From IMG/VR virus record IMGVR_UViG_3300046837_000052, positions 1-45,961 of that record: a stretch of 45,961 nucleotides of DNA; one strand, written 5' to 3'. The DNA is from a virus. The notes beneath the pieces are model-generated. The model had not been told where the DNA came from, did not search any database, and saw only the letters and a list, made by a program, of their open reading frames with translations. Positions within the stretch are counted from its first letter, which is position 1; the number at the start of each line of letters is the position of its first letter. Position numbers and translations under genes: made by a program. Positions 16,094-25,396 of this stretch are shown here, piece by piece.

Positions 16094-17614
16094 TCAGGTG
16101 AACTCGAATACTATAATAGCGCCATCGGACCCTGGACCACCCGCGCGCGCTGTGGTGCCCGTACAGACCCCTCCAGATCCGCCCCCACCGATCAGTCCGG
16201 TGGCGGAGGACGGAAGTCCAGCGGCTTCGGCGATGCGCGCCCCACCGCCTTGCCCCCAGACGCTCGCCCCGCCCTGACCGCTGATGGCCAACGTGATGGA
16301 CAGCGTGTATCCGGGAAAGCCGGCAGCTCCCATTCCGTTGATGTCTCCGCCTGTCGAAAGGACGGCGCTTCCGCCCGTTACGGCCTGGATTGACGCACTT
16401 GCAGGACACCCGGCTCCGCCGTTACCGCGCCCAGCCGTGAGCAGCGAGGTTCCGAAAGTGCTGGCCGTTCCGTTGCTTCCAGCGTTGTTACCAGCAGTCC
16501 CACCCGCCCCTCCGGCACCAACCGTGTACGCATAGGTGGCCGACGGGGAGGTGATGTACTTCTCCAGGTAGCTCCCTGCTCCACCACCGCCACCAGCGGC
16601 CGACTGGGAGGCGGCCTGCGCCGCTCCACCACCACCACCACCACCGCCGCACATCCGCACCCAGATCGCCGAGATGTTCGCTGGCGTCGTGTATGTCCCG
16701 CTGGAAGAGCCGGTGAAAACCTGAATCGACATCAGTCTGCCGGTGGGCTTTCCAGCAGCCAGGCCAAGAACCAGGGCGCTCAGGGACAGGTCGGAAGAGA
16801 CGGTGACCGCCTCCATGACCCCAGTTGCAGCCGTTGTGCGCCCAACGAGAGTTCCAGTTGCGATCGACGTGGTGAGTTTTGTTCCGCCAGACGTGGACGT
16901 AGCGAGCGGAGCCGTGACCGTCAGGACTTCGCAGTTCCCCGTAATAGCAGTTGCGCGACCGACAACAGAACCTGTCTGGATCTGCTGAAACTTGGCAAAA
17001 CTGACTGCTGACGCGCCGATCGTTAGAGCCAGACTCGGAGATCCTGAGGCGGAGGTGCCAGTAACATCTCCGGTTACCGTTAGGCCAGGGTCGGCCCCCA
17101 TCCACGGCGGTGAATCATCGAGCTGATCGTCCCCCGCGAAGATGACCGATGGACCGACCGGACCGGCAGCTCCGGTGCTCCCAGTTGATCCTGTTGTACC
17201 GGCCGGACCGACAGGACCAGGTGGACCGCGCGGCCCCTCCTCGCCCTCCTCGGCGGGAAGAAACACAGCCGGACCAACAGCGCCAGCGGCCCCAGTTGAT
17301 CCAGCTGAACCCGTAGAGCCTTGAAGGCCCTGCGGCCCCGGAGGACCTGGAGGGCCGTCTTCACCAACCTCAGCCTGCATGAACACCGCAGGCCCAGCAG
17401 GACCAGCGGCACCGGTAGATCCGGTAGATCCGGTAGATCCAGTAGGACCAGGCGGCCCGCTAGGCCCAGGGGGGCCTGGCTCTCCCTGATCACCCTCGCC
17501 AACCAGGAACGTGGCGGGTCCAGCCGGACCCTGTGCCCCCGTACCTCCACCCCCGCCCCCAGTGCCGACGGGGACCTCGATCATCTCCCGGCCGTCGGCG
17601 TCGTACTTGGTCAC
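16094..17614 (-). CDS. collagen-like tail fibre with Gly-rich tip
   Basis: This is a 506-residue fibre protein. Residues about 20-165 are Gly-X-Y collagen repeats organised as three similar modules. Each has a GPPGP run, then STG triplets, then [11 protein letters not shown] and an acidic GE-D-G linker; a fourth copy decays. Such repeats form trimeric triple helices. Residues about 170-300 form a beta region with VVGRAT/LVGRTT repeats. The C-terminus is very Gly-rich (eight Gly in a row after WVRMC) and ends G-S-D-G-A-I-I-V-F, like polyglycine receptor-binding tips of tail fibres. GTG overlaps the upstream stop (GTGA). It is probably host-recognition hardware. Confidence 0.78.
   Translation of the reverse strand: MTKYDADGREMIEVPVGTGGGGGGTGAQGPAGPATFLVGEGDQGEPGPPGPSGPPGPTGSTGSTGSTGAAGPAGPAVFMQAEVGEDGPPGPPGPQGLQGSTGSAGSTGAAGAVGPAVFLPAEEGEEGPRGPPGPVGPAGTTGSTGSTGAAGPVGPSVIFAGDDQLDDSPPWMGADPGLTVTGDVTGTSASGSPSLALTIGASAVSFAKFQQIQTGSVVGRATAITGNCEVLTVTAPLATSTSGGTKLTTSIATGTLVGRTTAATGVMEAVTVSSDLSLSALVLGLAAGKPTGRLMSIQVFTGSSSGTYTTPANISAIWVRMCGGGGGGGGAAQAASQSAAGGGGGAGSYLEKYITSPSATYAYTVGAGGAGGTAGNNAGSNGTASTFGTSLLTAGRGNGGAGCPASASIQAVTGGSAVLSTGGDINGMGAAGFPGYTLSITLAISGQGGASVWGQGGGARIAEAAGLPSSATGLIGGGGSGGVCTGTTARAGGPGSDGAIIVFEFT
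17414..17440 (-). repeat. 9-bp tandem repeat in fibre collagen region
   Basis: Three perfect head-to-tail copies of a nine-base unit (GGATCTACC on the coding strand, encoding Gly-Ser-Thr) lie inside the collagen-like region. The unit length is a multiple of three, so slippage would lengthen or shorten the fibre without breaking the frame. Confidence 0.8.
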
Positions 17615-17931
17615 TCTACACCACCAGTAACAGTGTAATCGACCGACAGGGCGTTGGTGGTCTGGGCCTCTAGGAGATCTCCGGCGCTGAGCGAGTAAGC
17701 GTCGTCTTTTCCGAATAGCCGGTAGGACTGCTGTGGATCGAGAACAAACTGGCGGACGCGCCTGGAGGTGCCGTCAACGAGCCTGTTCACATAGACGGCA
17801 ATAGTCTCTGTAGAAACCCCGACATTATGGAAGGTAACAGCCTTGATATAGCTGATGTTGCCTGATGTATATATCGTCGCCTTGGACGTTGCCAACTGTC
17901 CCGATGCCAGTGATCCAGCGAGAATCGCCAT
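17611..17931 (-). CDS. putative small structural protein
   Basis: This is a 106-residue, beta-rich protein with a Gly/Ser/Ala N-terminus, a segment about [20 protein letters not shown] and a [16 protein letters not shown] region. No motif of known function is visible. It starts at ATG one base past the poly-Gly protein's stop and overlaps the collagen fibre gene by four bases, so it is translationally linked to both. Composition resembles the 125-aa protein downstream. A fibre-attachment or virion decoration role is likely by context only. Confidence 0.55.
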   Translation of the reverse strand: MAILAGSLASGQLATSKATIYTSGNISYIKAVTFHNVGVSTETIAVYVNRLVDGTSRRVRQFVLDPQQSYRLFGKDDAYSLSAGDLLEAQTTNALSVDYTVTGGVE

Positions 17932-18369
17932 CTACCACCCAAGCCACGCTAGGCGGTCGTCCAGGAAGTTGTTGATGATCGTGGTCCCACCACCGCCCCC
18001 GCCGCCACCACCACCTCCGCCTCCGACGAACTGGCTGGAGTTGATGGTCGTCCCACCAGACTGAGCCATGAGGGACGGGCCGCCGCCAGTCTTGGTAGAG
18101 ACAGTCTGCGGAGCTGTTGAAACTCCGAAGTCAACCGACATTCCTGATCCGAGGCGGATGTCCAGTTCTCCGTTGGCGTTGATGAATAGCGGCGACCGGG
18201 AGTTGACGTTCAGAGCTGTCCGGCCAGACTTGTCCAGTGTCAGTCCATGGCCAATGTCAGATCCGGTGGCCTGGCCAGCCGCACCACGACGCAGGCGCGA
18301 ATCCATCCCCGGAGAATCGGGAACACGGAACCTGGCAGCGCGGTTGCCTCTGTTGAACTCGTTAGCCAT
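17932..18369 (-). CDS. tail-associated protein with 13-Gly run
   Basis: This 145-residue protein starts with a basic segment (NRGNRAARFRVPDSPGMDSRL), then has a beta region (GRTALNVNSRSPLFINANGE) and a stretch of 13 consecutive glycines before TTIINNFLDDRLAWLGW. The Gly run is encoded by mixed GGN codons, so it is kept by selection rather than being a simple DNA slip. The C-terminal hydrophobic helix could anchor to another tail protein, with the Gly run as a flexible or polyglycine-helix linker. Its start overlaps the nozzle stop (TGATG). Family not recognised. Confidence 0.6.
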   Translation of the reverse strand: MANEFNRGNRAARFRVPDSPGMDSRLRRGAAGQATGSDIGHGLTLDKSGRTALNVNSRSPLFINANGELDIRLGSGMSVDFGVSTAPQTVSTKTGGGPSLMAQSGGTTINSSQFVGGGGGGGGGGGGGTTIINNFLDDRLAWLGW

Positions 18370-21300
18370 CAGGAGATCGCCCCCTTCCTACCCATCGGAA
18401 CAGCCTGCATCTGGATGTCCTCGTACGACCAGCGAGCGTTTCCATCAGCCAGACCAAGCCTAATGAAACTAACGGCACCGCGCACGCGCGCAAGAATAGT
18501 CGGGTTGCGACCAGGAACGAGCTTCCCATGGGAGAGTGGGCTGCCCTTGTCATCAGCGGTCTTTGAGCCGTAGAGGTACCAGTTCGGTCCTGATTGCTCG
18601 GTGGCCATAACGGTGTCGATGTCTGTGAACATCCACTCCGAGTTGCTGCCCTTAGGCATCAGGGGTCCGATGGTGACGAAGCTGTCTATGGGCATTCCAT
18701 CGTCACTCGTGGCCTGGGACGACCACTGACGGACGAACCCGTCCTCTCCGCCAACCAGGAGCTTGCGGTCATCCGGGTCGTCGGCGTCGTACAGCATCGC
18801 CGCCGTAGGCTGTACGCCTGTGTTGAAGACGGATCCAAACGTGTCCTCGTGCCAAGCGTCGGTGCCGCGCTCCCAGAACCAGTGAGTCTGATAGACACCA
18901 CCATTGCCGTACGGGATCTGGAAGACGTGCAGACCGTCGTCGTCCGTGTTCCACACCAGCTCCAGGCGGTAATGCTCGAAGTCGACTTGTCGGATCCTGT
19001 TGCTGATTCTGTTCCTGGATAGTCCTCGCGGCGCTCCGCTCGGAGACAGCCTGTAGATCTCTCCACGGTTGTCAGCAAAGTACAGCATCCCGTCCGGGTC
19101 CTGCGCCCACGCGCGTCCGAAGGCCATGCCGATGGTGCTAGAGATCTGATCGAACCTGCCACCAGCCTTGGGATCTCCAGACATCTTGTAGATGCTGTGA
19201 TCACCTCCGATGATCAGGATGTCGTTGCTGTACGCGATCAGTGACGTAATGATGTCCGGGGCCTGACCAGCCTGCGACGATGATCCGGCGACGGCATCGG
19301 TCTCAGTGTCCGTGAGCGGGAATAGATCCCACCCGAACGGGTTGCCGTGCTGCGACATCGACCAGAAGTGCGCGTTGTCAGCAGAGCGGGCCAAAACCAG
19401 CCGGCCATTCCACTGCGTCATCAACTTGCAGCGAGGTTGGATCAGGCCTGACGTTGTCGACTTGAACGGCTTGAGCAGCCGCGTCTTCCCATCGTAGTAG
19501 AGATAACTCTTTCCATCGGTGAAGAAGACATTCCCGTACATCTGAACGGCGTCGATGTAGTCGGCAGAAGGGTCCAGCTGACCACCAACGACGGGCGTGA
19601 CGGACGAACTTGTGACGATGCTGATGTTCCCGTCGCACACAGCCAGGATGTCCGACTGGCGCTGCGTTCCTGATTCGAGAATCACATCGACAGTCCGGAA
19701 CTTGAAGAGCGCCTGCTTGCCTGTGTCTCCTGGATCAACCTTAGCGCCGAGGTAGAAGAACTCTCCGTGCTGGATAGTGTCGTCTGGACTGAAGTCCGGA
19801 TGGTTTGGATCGGCCTGGATCGAGTAGCAGTCGTTCGTGAACGGAAGACTGGAGATCCGGACAAACTCCCGCGCGAACCCGGCGCTGCTGGCCTTCCGGT
19901 ACCCGACAGCAGAGACGTTGCTGTAGACCCCTGTTCCACCGAAGGAGATAGGGACGTACAGGTTGTCGAACCCATCCGTGTCCAGGCGCGGGCGTTGGTA
20001 TCCAAAGCCCGTGCTGTCGAACGGATCAGGAACAGTGTTCAGAATCCACGGATCACCGGTAGGGCTGGTAGGAACCGCCCCCCCATCAGCCACCTTCCTG
20101 ATGTCGACGATGTCTGCCGGACTAACTGCGGGCCTACCAGCGGACGCGGGCACGCGGGGGCCGACGGAATAGATATCTCCATCGGAGTTGACCCTACAGG
20201 CATAGCCAACCCCACCAAACCCAGGAAGGACGAGCGTCGGCGGCGTAGCCTGCCAGAACTGACCACGCCCAGTGGTCAGCGCCCAGATCAGCCTTCCTGA
20301 CGTAGCCGACCATTTTGTTAGTGACCCGAACTTGCTTTGCAGGAGCAGAAACTCTGATACCTGTCCCTGCGTATTGCCATTTGCAGATGGGGGACCACCG
20401 CGCGAGTTGTTTGTCTTTTGAAGGGTGAAGGAATGTGGATACCACCCATGCGAGGTACCGGCTCCATTGATCGTCGTGGCTGTCGTTCCTGCTGTCCATG
20501 TGATGGCACCGCTGCTAGTAAGCGTGATTGGGTTGGCGTAAGGGGATATTGACTTTATCGCCATCCAGACTGTGTTGCTGGCTGACTCGAACGGAGCCAT
20601 CGCCTGGAAGGTTGGATGCTTGACCGTGCGCTGGTCGTAGTCGACACCGGGCTGGCCGATCTTGTTGATCGCGTAGTAGAGATTGGTAGCCGTCAGCCTG
20701 AAGCTGACGGTGGAGATGTGAACCTCGTTCGCGGCGCTCAGCGCCCCGCTTCTGAATGTGTACTGAACACCGTCGATGGTCTGCGTATCTCCGTTGCTTG
20801 GGTTGGTGGTCATCGAGAACCACCCAGCCTGGCCGGTCGGGAATTCGTGGGCGACTCCCCACTTATGCGCCAGGTACCCCTCGATCCGGTCGACTTCCGT
20901 GTCGCTGTCGGGCGTCCATACGCTGTCGGGGAAACTGGGCTCTGTCACCAGGCGCTGCTGGAAGCCGTTCTGGTCGTACCAGTCCGACAGGACGATCATC
21001 TCCGCGAACTCTCCGGCGAACCTGGAGTGCCCAGAGGTGCCGAGGTTAGCCAAGCCCAGAGTCACCGGAAGCGTGGTGAAGAAGGGAATTGACTGCCACC
21101 TGTCCACCGGGTGACCGTTGATCCTCATGAGCGACCTGGAAGCGGATCCAGCCTGATCGTGAACCCCTCCATCGCAGATCCATGTGATGATCGCCACCCC
21201 AGATCCAGAGAGAGGACCAGGGGAGACGCGCGCGGGATTCGCCGTGATGTCCGGACCAATGGCGGAGGGTGTGGACTGGCCACCATCCGATGCACGGCCA

Positions 21301-22706
21301 AACAGCTCGTACAGGTGGACGGACCCCGGCATCGGGATAGACCCGGGAAGGGTGTCGTCGGGGCGGCGGTTGATCGCCAGCATTCGACTCTGCGTGTTCG
21401 CGCCCGGGACGTTCAGGGAGAGGAGCCCGCGAACTGCGTCATCGATCCCGCACTTTACCACCATGAAAATGGCGAACTGCGCGCCCTTGTACGTGGGGAC
21501 GGGAGAGAGCTGTTCCGCCCTGTAGGCCCTGTCCGCGCTGGACGCCCCCTCACCGAGCATTGAACGGCCAGGAGTCGTGGCGGTGTAGCTCTCCCCCGTG
21601 AAGGAGATTGTCGGCTTTCCGTTCAGCCCGACAGCTCGGTACACCGGGCCGCGTTCAGTGTTCGGAGTTGGCGGGGCAGGCGATGCACCAGCGTTGGCGT
21701 AGAAGTTCCTTCCATTACCAGACTTGTCTCCGAGCACGATGACTTCGCCGCCGTCGTCACCAGATCCATCTGTCCTGGGAAGGATCGAGAGCGTGCTGCG
21801 ATCAGATGTGTCGAACCAGGACCAGATCCGTTTCTTCGATTGGTTCAGGTCCTTGGGAGTGAAGTCGATGGAGCTGACGGTGGTGAGCGGGGAACTGGGA
21901 TCAAGCCCTCGCAGCGGGTTCACGTCAGAAGCCACAAAGACAGAGTCGTCCTTTGGTGACACGTCCAGATCGTTGCCGGGACTCGGGACCTCCCATTCTG
22001 CCTGTTGCCCGGGAGCCTCGGTGTCGACGAACCCGTAGGTCCTAACGTACGACCGGTTGCGATCAGGAAAGTTCAGAAGCGCATAGAGCACTCCATCCTT
22101 CAGCCTGACGCGCTCGATGAATCCGCCCGGCTCGATCTGCCAGAGCATCTCCGTGCCGTTATCGTCGAGCTGGCGATAAGCCCACATCGCAGCCGTCGTA
22201 GAGTCTCCACCAGCCGACACGCCCGCATAGACGGTGCCAGTCTCCGTGTCCACTTCGAGCGCACGGATGATGTGGTCGATATCTGAAGCTGGGAGAGAGA
22301 CACGCCAGAGCTTCGTCCCCTCCGAGTTGTACTTGACGACGCCGACGTTCCCGTCGACCACGTAGACGTTCGACTGCTTGTCCCTGGCGATGGCCCTCAC
22401 GTCCGATCCGGACGGAGTTGACATGGCGAAGTCAGTCGTAGAGTTATTGCCCAGGTCCGTGTAGGTCTGCTTCTGTGCGTCAACGATCGACTGCGTCAGA
22501 AGACGCACGTTGGTCAGGCCTACAGGCAGAGAGGCCAGTTTGACCATCCCTGCCCGCTGCCCACCACGCAGGCGCTTGGTGATAGGGTCCATCACCCGCT
22601 CGTTCTGGGCCTCCCTAGTCGTCAGGGGCGGTTGGTCAAGATTGGCTAGCGAGTCAGAGAGGCCCTTTACCGGATACGGAGCAGGAAGGCGTACGCGCTT
22701 TCCCAT
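18369..22706 (-). CDS. tail nozzle-like beta-propeller with inserted LamG domain
   Basis: This 1445-residue protein follows the adaptor gene, where podoviruses encode the nozzle (T7 gp12, P22 gp10). Propeller-type repeats appear at about 90-280 (VRAIARDKQSNVYVVDGNVG) and from about 1005 to the end (GNVFFTDGKSYLYYDG, GMLYFADNRGEIYRLSPSG). Residues about 290-615 form a concanavalin/LamG-like insert, starting near RIWSWFDTSD and ending RIEGYLAHKWG, a hallmark of such domains. A third unit near 620-740 contains GDTQTIDGVQYTF. ATG 22706 is chosen over an upstream GTG inside the adaptor gene. The insert may bind surface glycans. Confidence 0.65.
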   Translation of the reverse strand: MGKRVRLPAPYPVKGLSDSLANLDQPPLTTREAQNERVMDPITKRLRGGQRAGMVKLASLPVGLTNVRLLTQSIVDAQKQTYTDLGNNSTTDFAMSTPSGSDVRAIARDKQSNVYVVDGNVGVVKYNSEGTKLWRVSLPASDIDHIIRALEVDTETGTVYAGVSAGGDSTTAAMWAYRQLDDNGTEMLWQIEPGGFIERVRLKDGVLYALLNFPDRNRSYVRTYGFVDTEAPGQQAEWEVPSPGNDLDVSPKDDSVFVASDVNPLRGLDPSSPLTTVSSIDFTPKDLNQSKKRIWSWFDTSDRSTLSILPRTDGSGDDGGEVIVLGDKSGNGRNFYANAGASPAPPTPNTERGPVYRAVGLNGKPTISFTGESYTATTPGRSMLGEGASSADRAYRAEQLSPVPTYKGAQFAIFMVVKCGIDDAVRGLLSLNVPGANTQSRMLAINRRPDDTLPGSIPMPGSVHLYELFGRASDGGQSTPSAIGPDITANPARVSPGPLSGSGVAIITWICDGGVHDQAGSASRSLMRINGHPVDRWQSIPFFTTLPVTLGLANLGTSGHSRFAGEFAEMIVLSDWYDQNGFQQRLVTEPSFPDSVWTPDSDTEVDRIEGYLAHKWGVAHEFPTGQAGWFSMTTNPSNGDTQTIDGVQYTFRSGALSAANEVHISTVSFRLTATNLYYAINKIGQPGVDYDQRTVKHPTFQAMAPFESASNTVWMAIKSISPYANPITLTSSGAITWTAGTTATTINGAGTSHGWYPHSFTLQKTNNSRGGPPSANGNTQGQVSEFLLLQSKFGSLTKWSATSGRLIWALTTGRGQFWQATPPTLVLPGFGGVGYACRVNSDGDIYSVGPRVPASAGRPAVSPADIVDIRKVADGGAVPTSPTGDPWILNTVPDPFDSTGFGYQRPRLDTDGFDNLYVPISFGGTGVYSNVSAVGYRKASSAGFAREFVRISSLPFTNDCYSIQADPNHPDFSPDDTIQHGEFFYLGAKVDPGDTGKQALFKFRTVDVILESGTQRQSDILAVCDGNISIVTSSSVTPVVGGQLDPSADYIDAVQMYGNVFFTDGKSYLYYDGKTRLLKPFKSTTSGLIQPRCKLMTQWNGRLVLARSADNAHFWSMSQHGNPFGWDLFPLTDTETDAVAGSSSQAGQAPDIITSLIAYSNDILIIGGDHSIYKMSGDPKAGGRFDQISSTIGMAFGRAWAQDPDGMLYFADNRGEIYRLSPSGAPRGLSRNRISNRIRQVDFEHYRLELVWNTDDDGLHVFQIPYGNGGVYQTHWFWERGTDAWHEDTFGSVFNTGVQPTAAMLYDADDPDDRKLLVGGEDGFVRQWSSQATSDDGMPIDSFVTIGPLMPKGSNSEWMFTDIDTVMATEQSGPNWYLYGSKTADDKGSPLSHGKLVPGRNPTILARVRGAVSFIRLGLADGNARWSYEDIQMQAVPMGRKGAIS

Positions 22707-22708
22707 GG

Positions 22709-23446
22709 CTACGTTGCCGTCGGCGGCAGGATCTGGTTCTGGAGGAGCCACTCGAAGTCGTCGTAGCCCCAGGCGGTTTGCAGAGATCCACCACGAAGAG
22801 GGCCGCGATTGGTCTGCTCGGAGGCATCAGAGCGGGCAGCGAACTGCCAATCAGGACCGCCGATCACATCCCTCAGCCTCATGGACATCGAGGCTTCGTC
22901 TTCCTTCTGGTATCCAAGAGCAACGGCCCGCAGCACCTGGATGAACAGCGGCTCCATCCAGACCGGAACTGGGATCAGGGCGCTGTCCGCGCCTTCGAGG
23001 TTCGTCCACCGCGCTCGGTAGAACATCTTGATCGTGTCGGGCTGGCTAGTCAGCGGAGTCGGGTAGATCTCGAAGCGAGGCTTGGGCACACCACTGGTGT
23101 CTGGAGCATGCGAGATGGCCACGTACAGCAGGTAGCCGGGAGACGCGAACGCCTGCGACCGATACTGCGCGATGACGTGGAAGTTCGACTGAATGACGCG
23201 AGCCGTCAGGCCGGCGACGTACTCGATGGTGACGATCTCGCCGAAGTCATCAGGAACAGGAGTCAGGTATTCCTGATTGGCAACCAGGCTCATCAACACC
23301 TGCGGGCGGATCAACCAGTTCCACGCCCGCATAGCCGTGAGTCTCTGGCCCGTCTCGTTGATGATGTAGAGCGGGTCCAGATCCTCTAGAAGCATCCCAC
23401 CGAGGGCATGCTTGATGTGAGCAGAGGCGTCTTCGACGGTGAGCAT
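22709..23446 (-). CDS. head-to-tail adaptor protein
   Basis: This 245-residue protein, between capsid genes and the nozzle, has the expected adaptor pattern. It begins MLTVEDASAHIKHALGG, then has NETGQRLTAMRAWNWLIRP, where a conserved 'N-E-x-G' and a Trp-rich helix are common in T7 gp11-like gatekeeper proteins. Helices continue with a beta domain (about 70-150) and a C-terminal arm. It would form a dodecameric ring below the portal. I use ATG 23446; an earlier TTG at 23533 would run through the intergenic hairpin. There is no strong Shine-Dalgarno site, which fits low expression. Confidence 0.65.
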   Translation of the reverse strand: MLTVEDASAHIKHALGGMLLEDLDPLYIINETGQRLTAMRAWNWLIRPQVLMSLVANQEYLTPVPDDFGEIVTIEYVAGLTARVIQSNFHVIAQYRSQAFASPGYLLYVAISHAPDTSGVPKPRFEIYPTPLTSQPDTIKMFYRARWTNLEGADSALIPVPVWMEPLFIQVLRAVALGYQKEDEASMSMRLRDVIGGPDWQFAARSDASEQTNRGPLRGGSLQTAWGYDDFEWLLQNQILPPTAT

Positions 23447-23450
23447 AGGT

Positions 23451-23491
23451 GGGCGGATGGGAGGAGGAAGGAGTAGGCCCCCCACCCGCCC
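23451..23491 (-). promoter_or_regulatory. hairpin between decoration and adaptor genes
   Basis: An 11-bp stem (23451-23461 with 23481-23491, one G-U pair) encloses a 19-base loop directly upstream of the adaptor start. There is no T-run, so it is not a standard terminator. It could attenuate, process or stabilise the capsid mRNA, lowering expression of the low-copy adaptor. Confidence 0.5.
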
Positions 23492-23499
23492 GAAACAGA

Positions 23500-24072
23500 C
23501 TAGGTGATGGTGATACCGGTGAACCCGGTCCAACCATTGAAGAGCACGTCCGTGATGCCGGTGGTGACCGTGCCGAGGCAGATGCCCACGACTCGGTTAT
23601 CTCCAACGGCGGCGGCCTTCAGGCAGAGGTTGGTGGTGTCGACCGCCAACTTCGTACCAGGAGTGACGGACCCCTGGCACTTCACCTTCAGGATGCCTTC
23701 GAACGCGACCTTCATGTTCTTCCCGGGGTTCGTCTGCGGGTTAGCCGCCGCACCCGTGGTGGAGGTGTCCTGAATGACACACACCGGGAACGGCGACGGA
23801 ACCACGTACGAAGCGTCCGAGACGTTGATGGCCGAGTTGAAGATCGACTGACCGGCATTGCGGCCGGGGAAGACCGAGACGTTAGTCGTCGTTCCGGTAG
23901 ACGGGTCGACGTAGGTCATCTGAGCCCCGCCAACGGTTCCGGCCATAGCCAGACACACAACTTCACCAGCGACTCGCGTGGTTCCGCTGCGGTTCTGGAC
24001 GACGATCGACTTGACTTCAGTCGGGTTGACCCCGTCTCCGGGAGCCCCGATCGGTGCAGTGATAAAAGGCAT
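23500..24072 (-). CDS. putative capsid decoration protein
   Basis: This is a 190-residue protein directly after the major capsid gene, beta-rich and low in charge. Segments such as EVKSIVVQNRSGTTRVAGEVV and GILKVKCQGSVTPGTKLAVD resemble beta-barrel capsid-associated proteins (decoration or DUF2190-like), in which 'V-x-G-x-x-L-x-V' strands are typical. The ATG is nine bases from the capsid stop with CTAAGGAG upstream. It probably binds capsid three-fold or quasi-three-fold sites to stabilise the head. A hairpin follows its stop, in line with strong expression that drops afterwards. Confidence 0.58.
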   Translation of the reverse strand: MPFITAPIGAPGDGVNPTEVKSIVVQNRSGTTRVAGEVVCLAMAGTVGGAQMTYVDPSTGTTTNVSVFPGRNAGQSIFNSAINVSDASYVVPSPFPVCVIQDTSTTGAAANPQTNPGKNMKVAFEGILKVKCQGSVTPGTKLAVDTTNLCLKAAAVGDNRVVGICLGTVTTGITDVLFNGWTGFTGITIT

Positions 24073-24081
24073 GGTGTCTCC

Positions 24082-25380
24082 TTAGTAGAGGTTGGAGCCT
24101 TGGGCCGCCGAGACGCCGACGTACATGTCGACGTTCGTACCAGCCTTACCGGGAGCCACGACGCCTTGGTGCTTGCGGCTGGTGCAGAGCAGGTTCCACC
24201 AAGTCGCCATGTACTGAGCCCAGGTGTCAGGGACGTTCGGGTGCCGGATCGGCTTGTCCTTGAACATCAGGCGCTCGGTGTGGGCCACCGGGTAGAGGTA
24301 GTTGGCGTTGACGGCGTAGATCCGAGGACCGACTCCATCAAACACGGTTCCACCGTAGGTCTGCGCATTGGCCGTGTTGGCCGCGTTTCCAGCAGCGGTA
24401 ACGAAGTTACCCTCGGTCGTGAGGCCAGTCTTGGCGAAGTTGCCGTAGACCGCAGCCGTCTCCAGCTTGTCCCACCTCTTCAGCGGGATGCCACGGAACT
24501 GCGGATCAGGATAAGCCGGGTCCTGAGGGCCAGCGACGTATCTGTCCTGATCGCCGCGCATGAGCGACATGATCGCTCGCTTGCCCTGGATCGTGCAGAG
24601 GAACTGCTGGTTGTTCAGGCGCTCGTCCTCCTGATAGGAGGTCAGGGTGTCGGGCTGAGCCCAGGTGATCTGCTCCCAGAGAGCATCGAGAGCACCAATC
24701 AGGTTGGCCGGGTCATCCTGAGTCGCGGACGAGTAGTTCGCGATGTTGGGATAGAACTGACCGTCGATGTTCACAGCGGTGGGATCGATGTCCTCGATCT
24801 TCGTCCAGGCCGCGCCGGGGAACCCGGAGGTCATAGACGTGTAGGGGAGGCCGTTGATCCACTCGTTGATGAACGGGAAGATCGAGTACGGGCTCGTGTG
24901 AGCCAGGGTCGTTCCTTCCATCTTCGAGGTATCAGGAACCGCAGAGAGCTGGCGTTCGAGTCCGTTCGCGACAGCAGTCTCCGAGATCACGTACTTCTCG
25001 TCCCGAAGGCGGACGAACTCTTCGAACATCGCGGCCTCGGAGCCGTAGCTGATCTTGTCGTTCAGGAGGATTTCCTGATCGTTCCAAGCCGAGTGCGCGC
25101 GCGTGTACCGCCAACGAACCACGCCTCTTTCGAGACGCTGCGGGTTGGTCGGGAAGGTCACGGATCCGGGCATCACCTCTTCGAAGGTTCCGGAGTCCCG
25201 AGGGACGAACCAGAATCGAATGTCTTCACCACCCTGAATGGGCATCCCGTTGTTCTTCCACCAACGAGACCACATGTAAGCGTGCGGGGTAGCAAAGTTG
25301 AGGACGTGCTCCGGCTTGGTGATCCGATAGAAGCCAGTGGCCTCGACGAAGTCGAGGAAGGCATCAAGGGAATTAGCCAT
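24082..25380 (-). CDS. major capsid protein (HK97-fold type)
   Basis: This 432-residue protein follows the scaffold gene and has the size and composition of a major capsid protein. The N-terminal region (about 1-110) would supply the N-arm and E-loop. A long helix containing SEAAMFEEFVRLRDEKYVIS is the likely spine helix. The rest is a mixed alpha/beta domain with many Trp and Tyr residues, and the C-terminus is Gly/Ala-rich. No cleavage site or decoration fusion is evident. It should assemble into the icosahedral shell on the scaffold core and with the portal at one vertex. The assignment relies on position, length and overall pattern. Confidence 0.78.
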   Translation of the reverse strand: MANSLDAFLDFVEATGFYRITKPEHVLNFATPHAYMWSRWWKNNGMPIQGGEDIRFWFVPRDSGTFEEVMPGSVTFPTNPQRLERGVVRWRYTRAHSAWNDQEILLNDKISYGSEAAMFEEFVRLRDEKYVISETAVANGLERQLSAVPDTSKMEGTTLAHTSPYSIFPFINEWINGLPYTSMTSGFPGAAWTKIEDIDPTAVNIDGQFYPNIANYSSATQDDPANLIGALDALWEQITWAQPDTLTSYQEDERLNNQQFLCTIQGKRAIMSLMRGDQDRYVAGPQDPAYPDPQFRGIPLKRWDKLETAAVYGNFAKTGLTTEGNFVTAAGNAANTANAQTYGGTVFDGVGPRIYAVNANYLYPVAHTERLMFKDKPIRHPNVPDTWAQYMATWWNLLCTSRKHQGVVAPGKAGTNVDMYVGVSAAQGSNLY

Positions 25381-25396
25381 TGACTAGTTTCAACTT

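Noticed and set aside
22707-22751. Earlier GTG start for the nozzle gene
   Set aside because: The 15 extra residues lie within the adaptor gene in another frame, have no ribosome site, and look like shadow sequence; ATG 22706 is the better start.
23449-25383. 644-residue plus-strand open frame opposite the capsid gene
   Set aside because: It is antisense to capsid, decoration and adaptor genes; its composition (Arg, Val, Gly, Asp) is that of a mirror frame in high-G+C DNA, and it has no ribosome site or motif.
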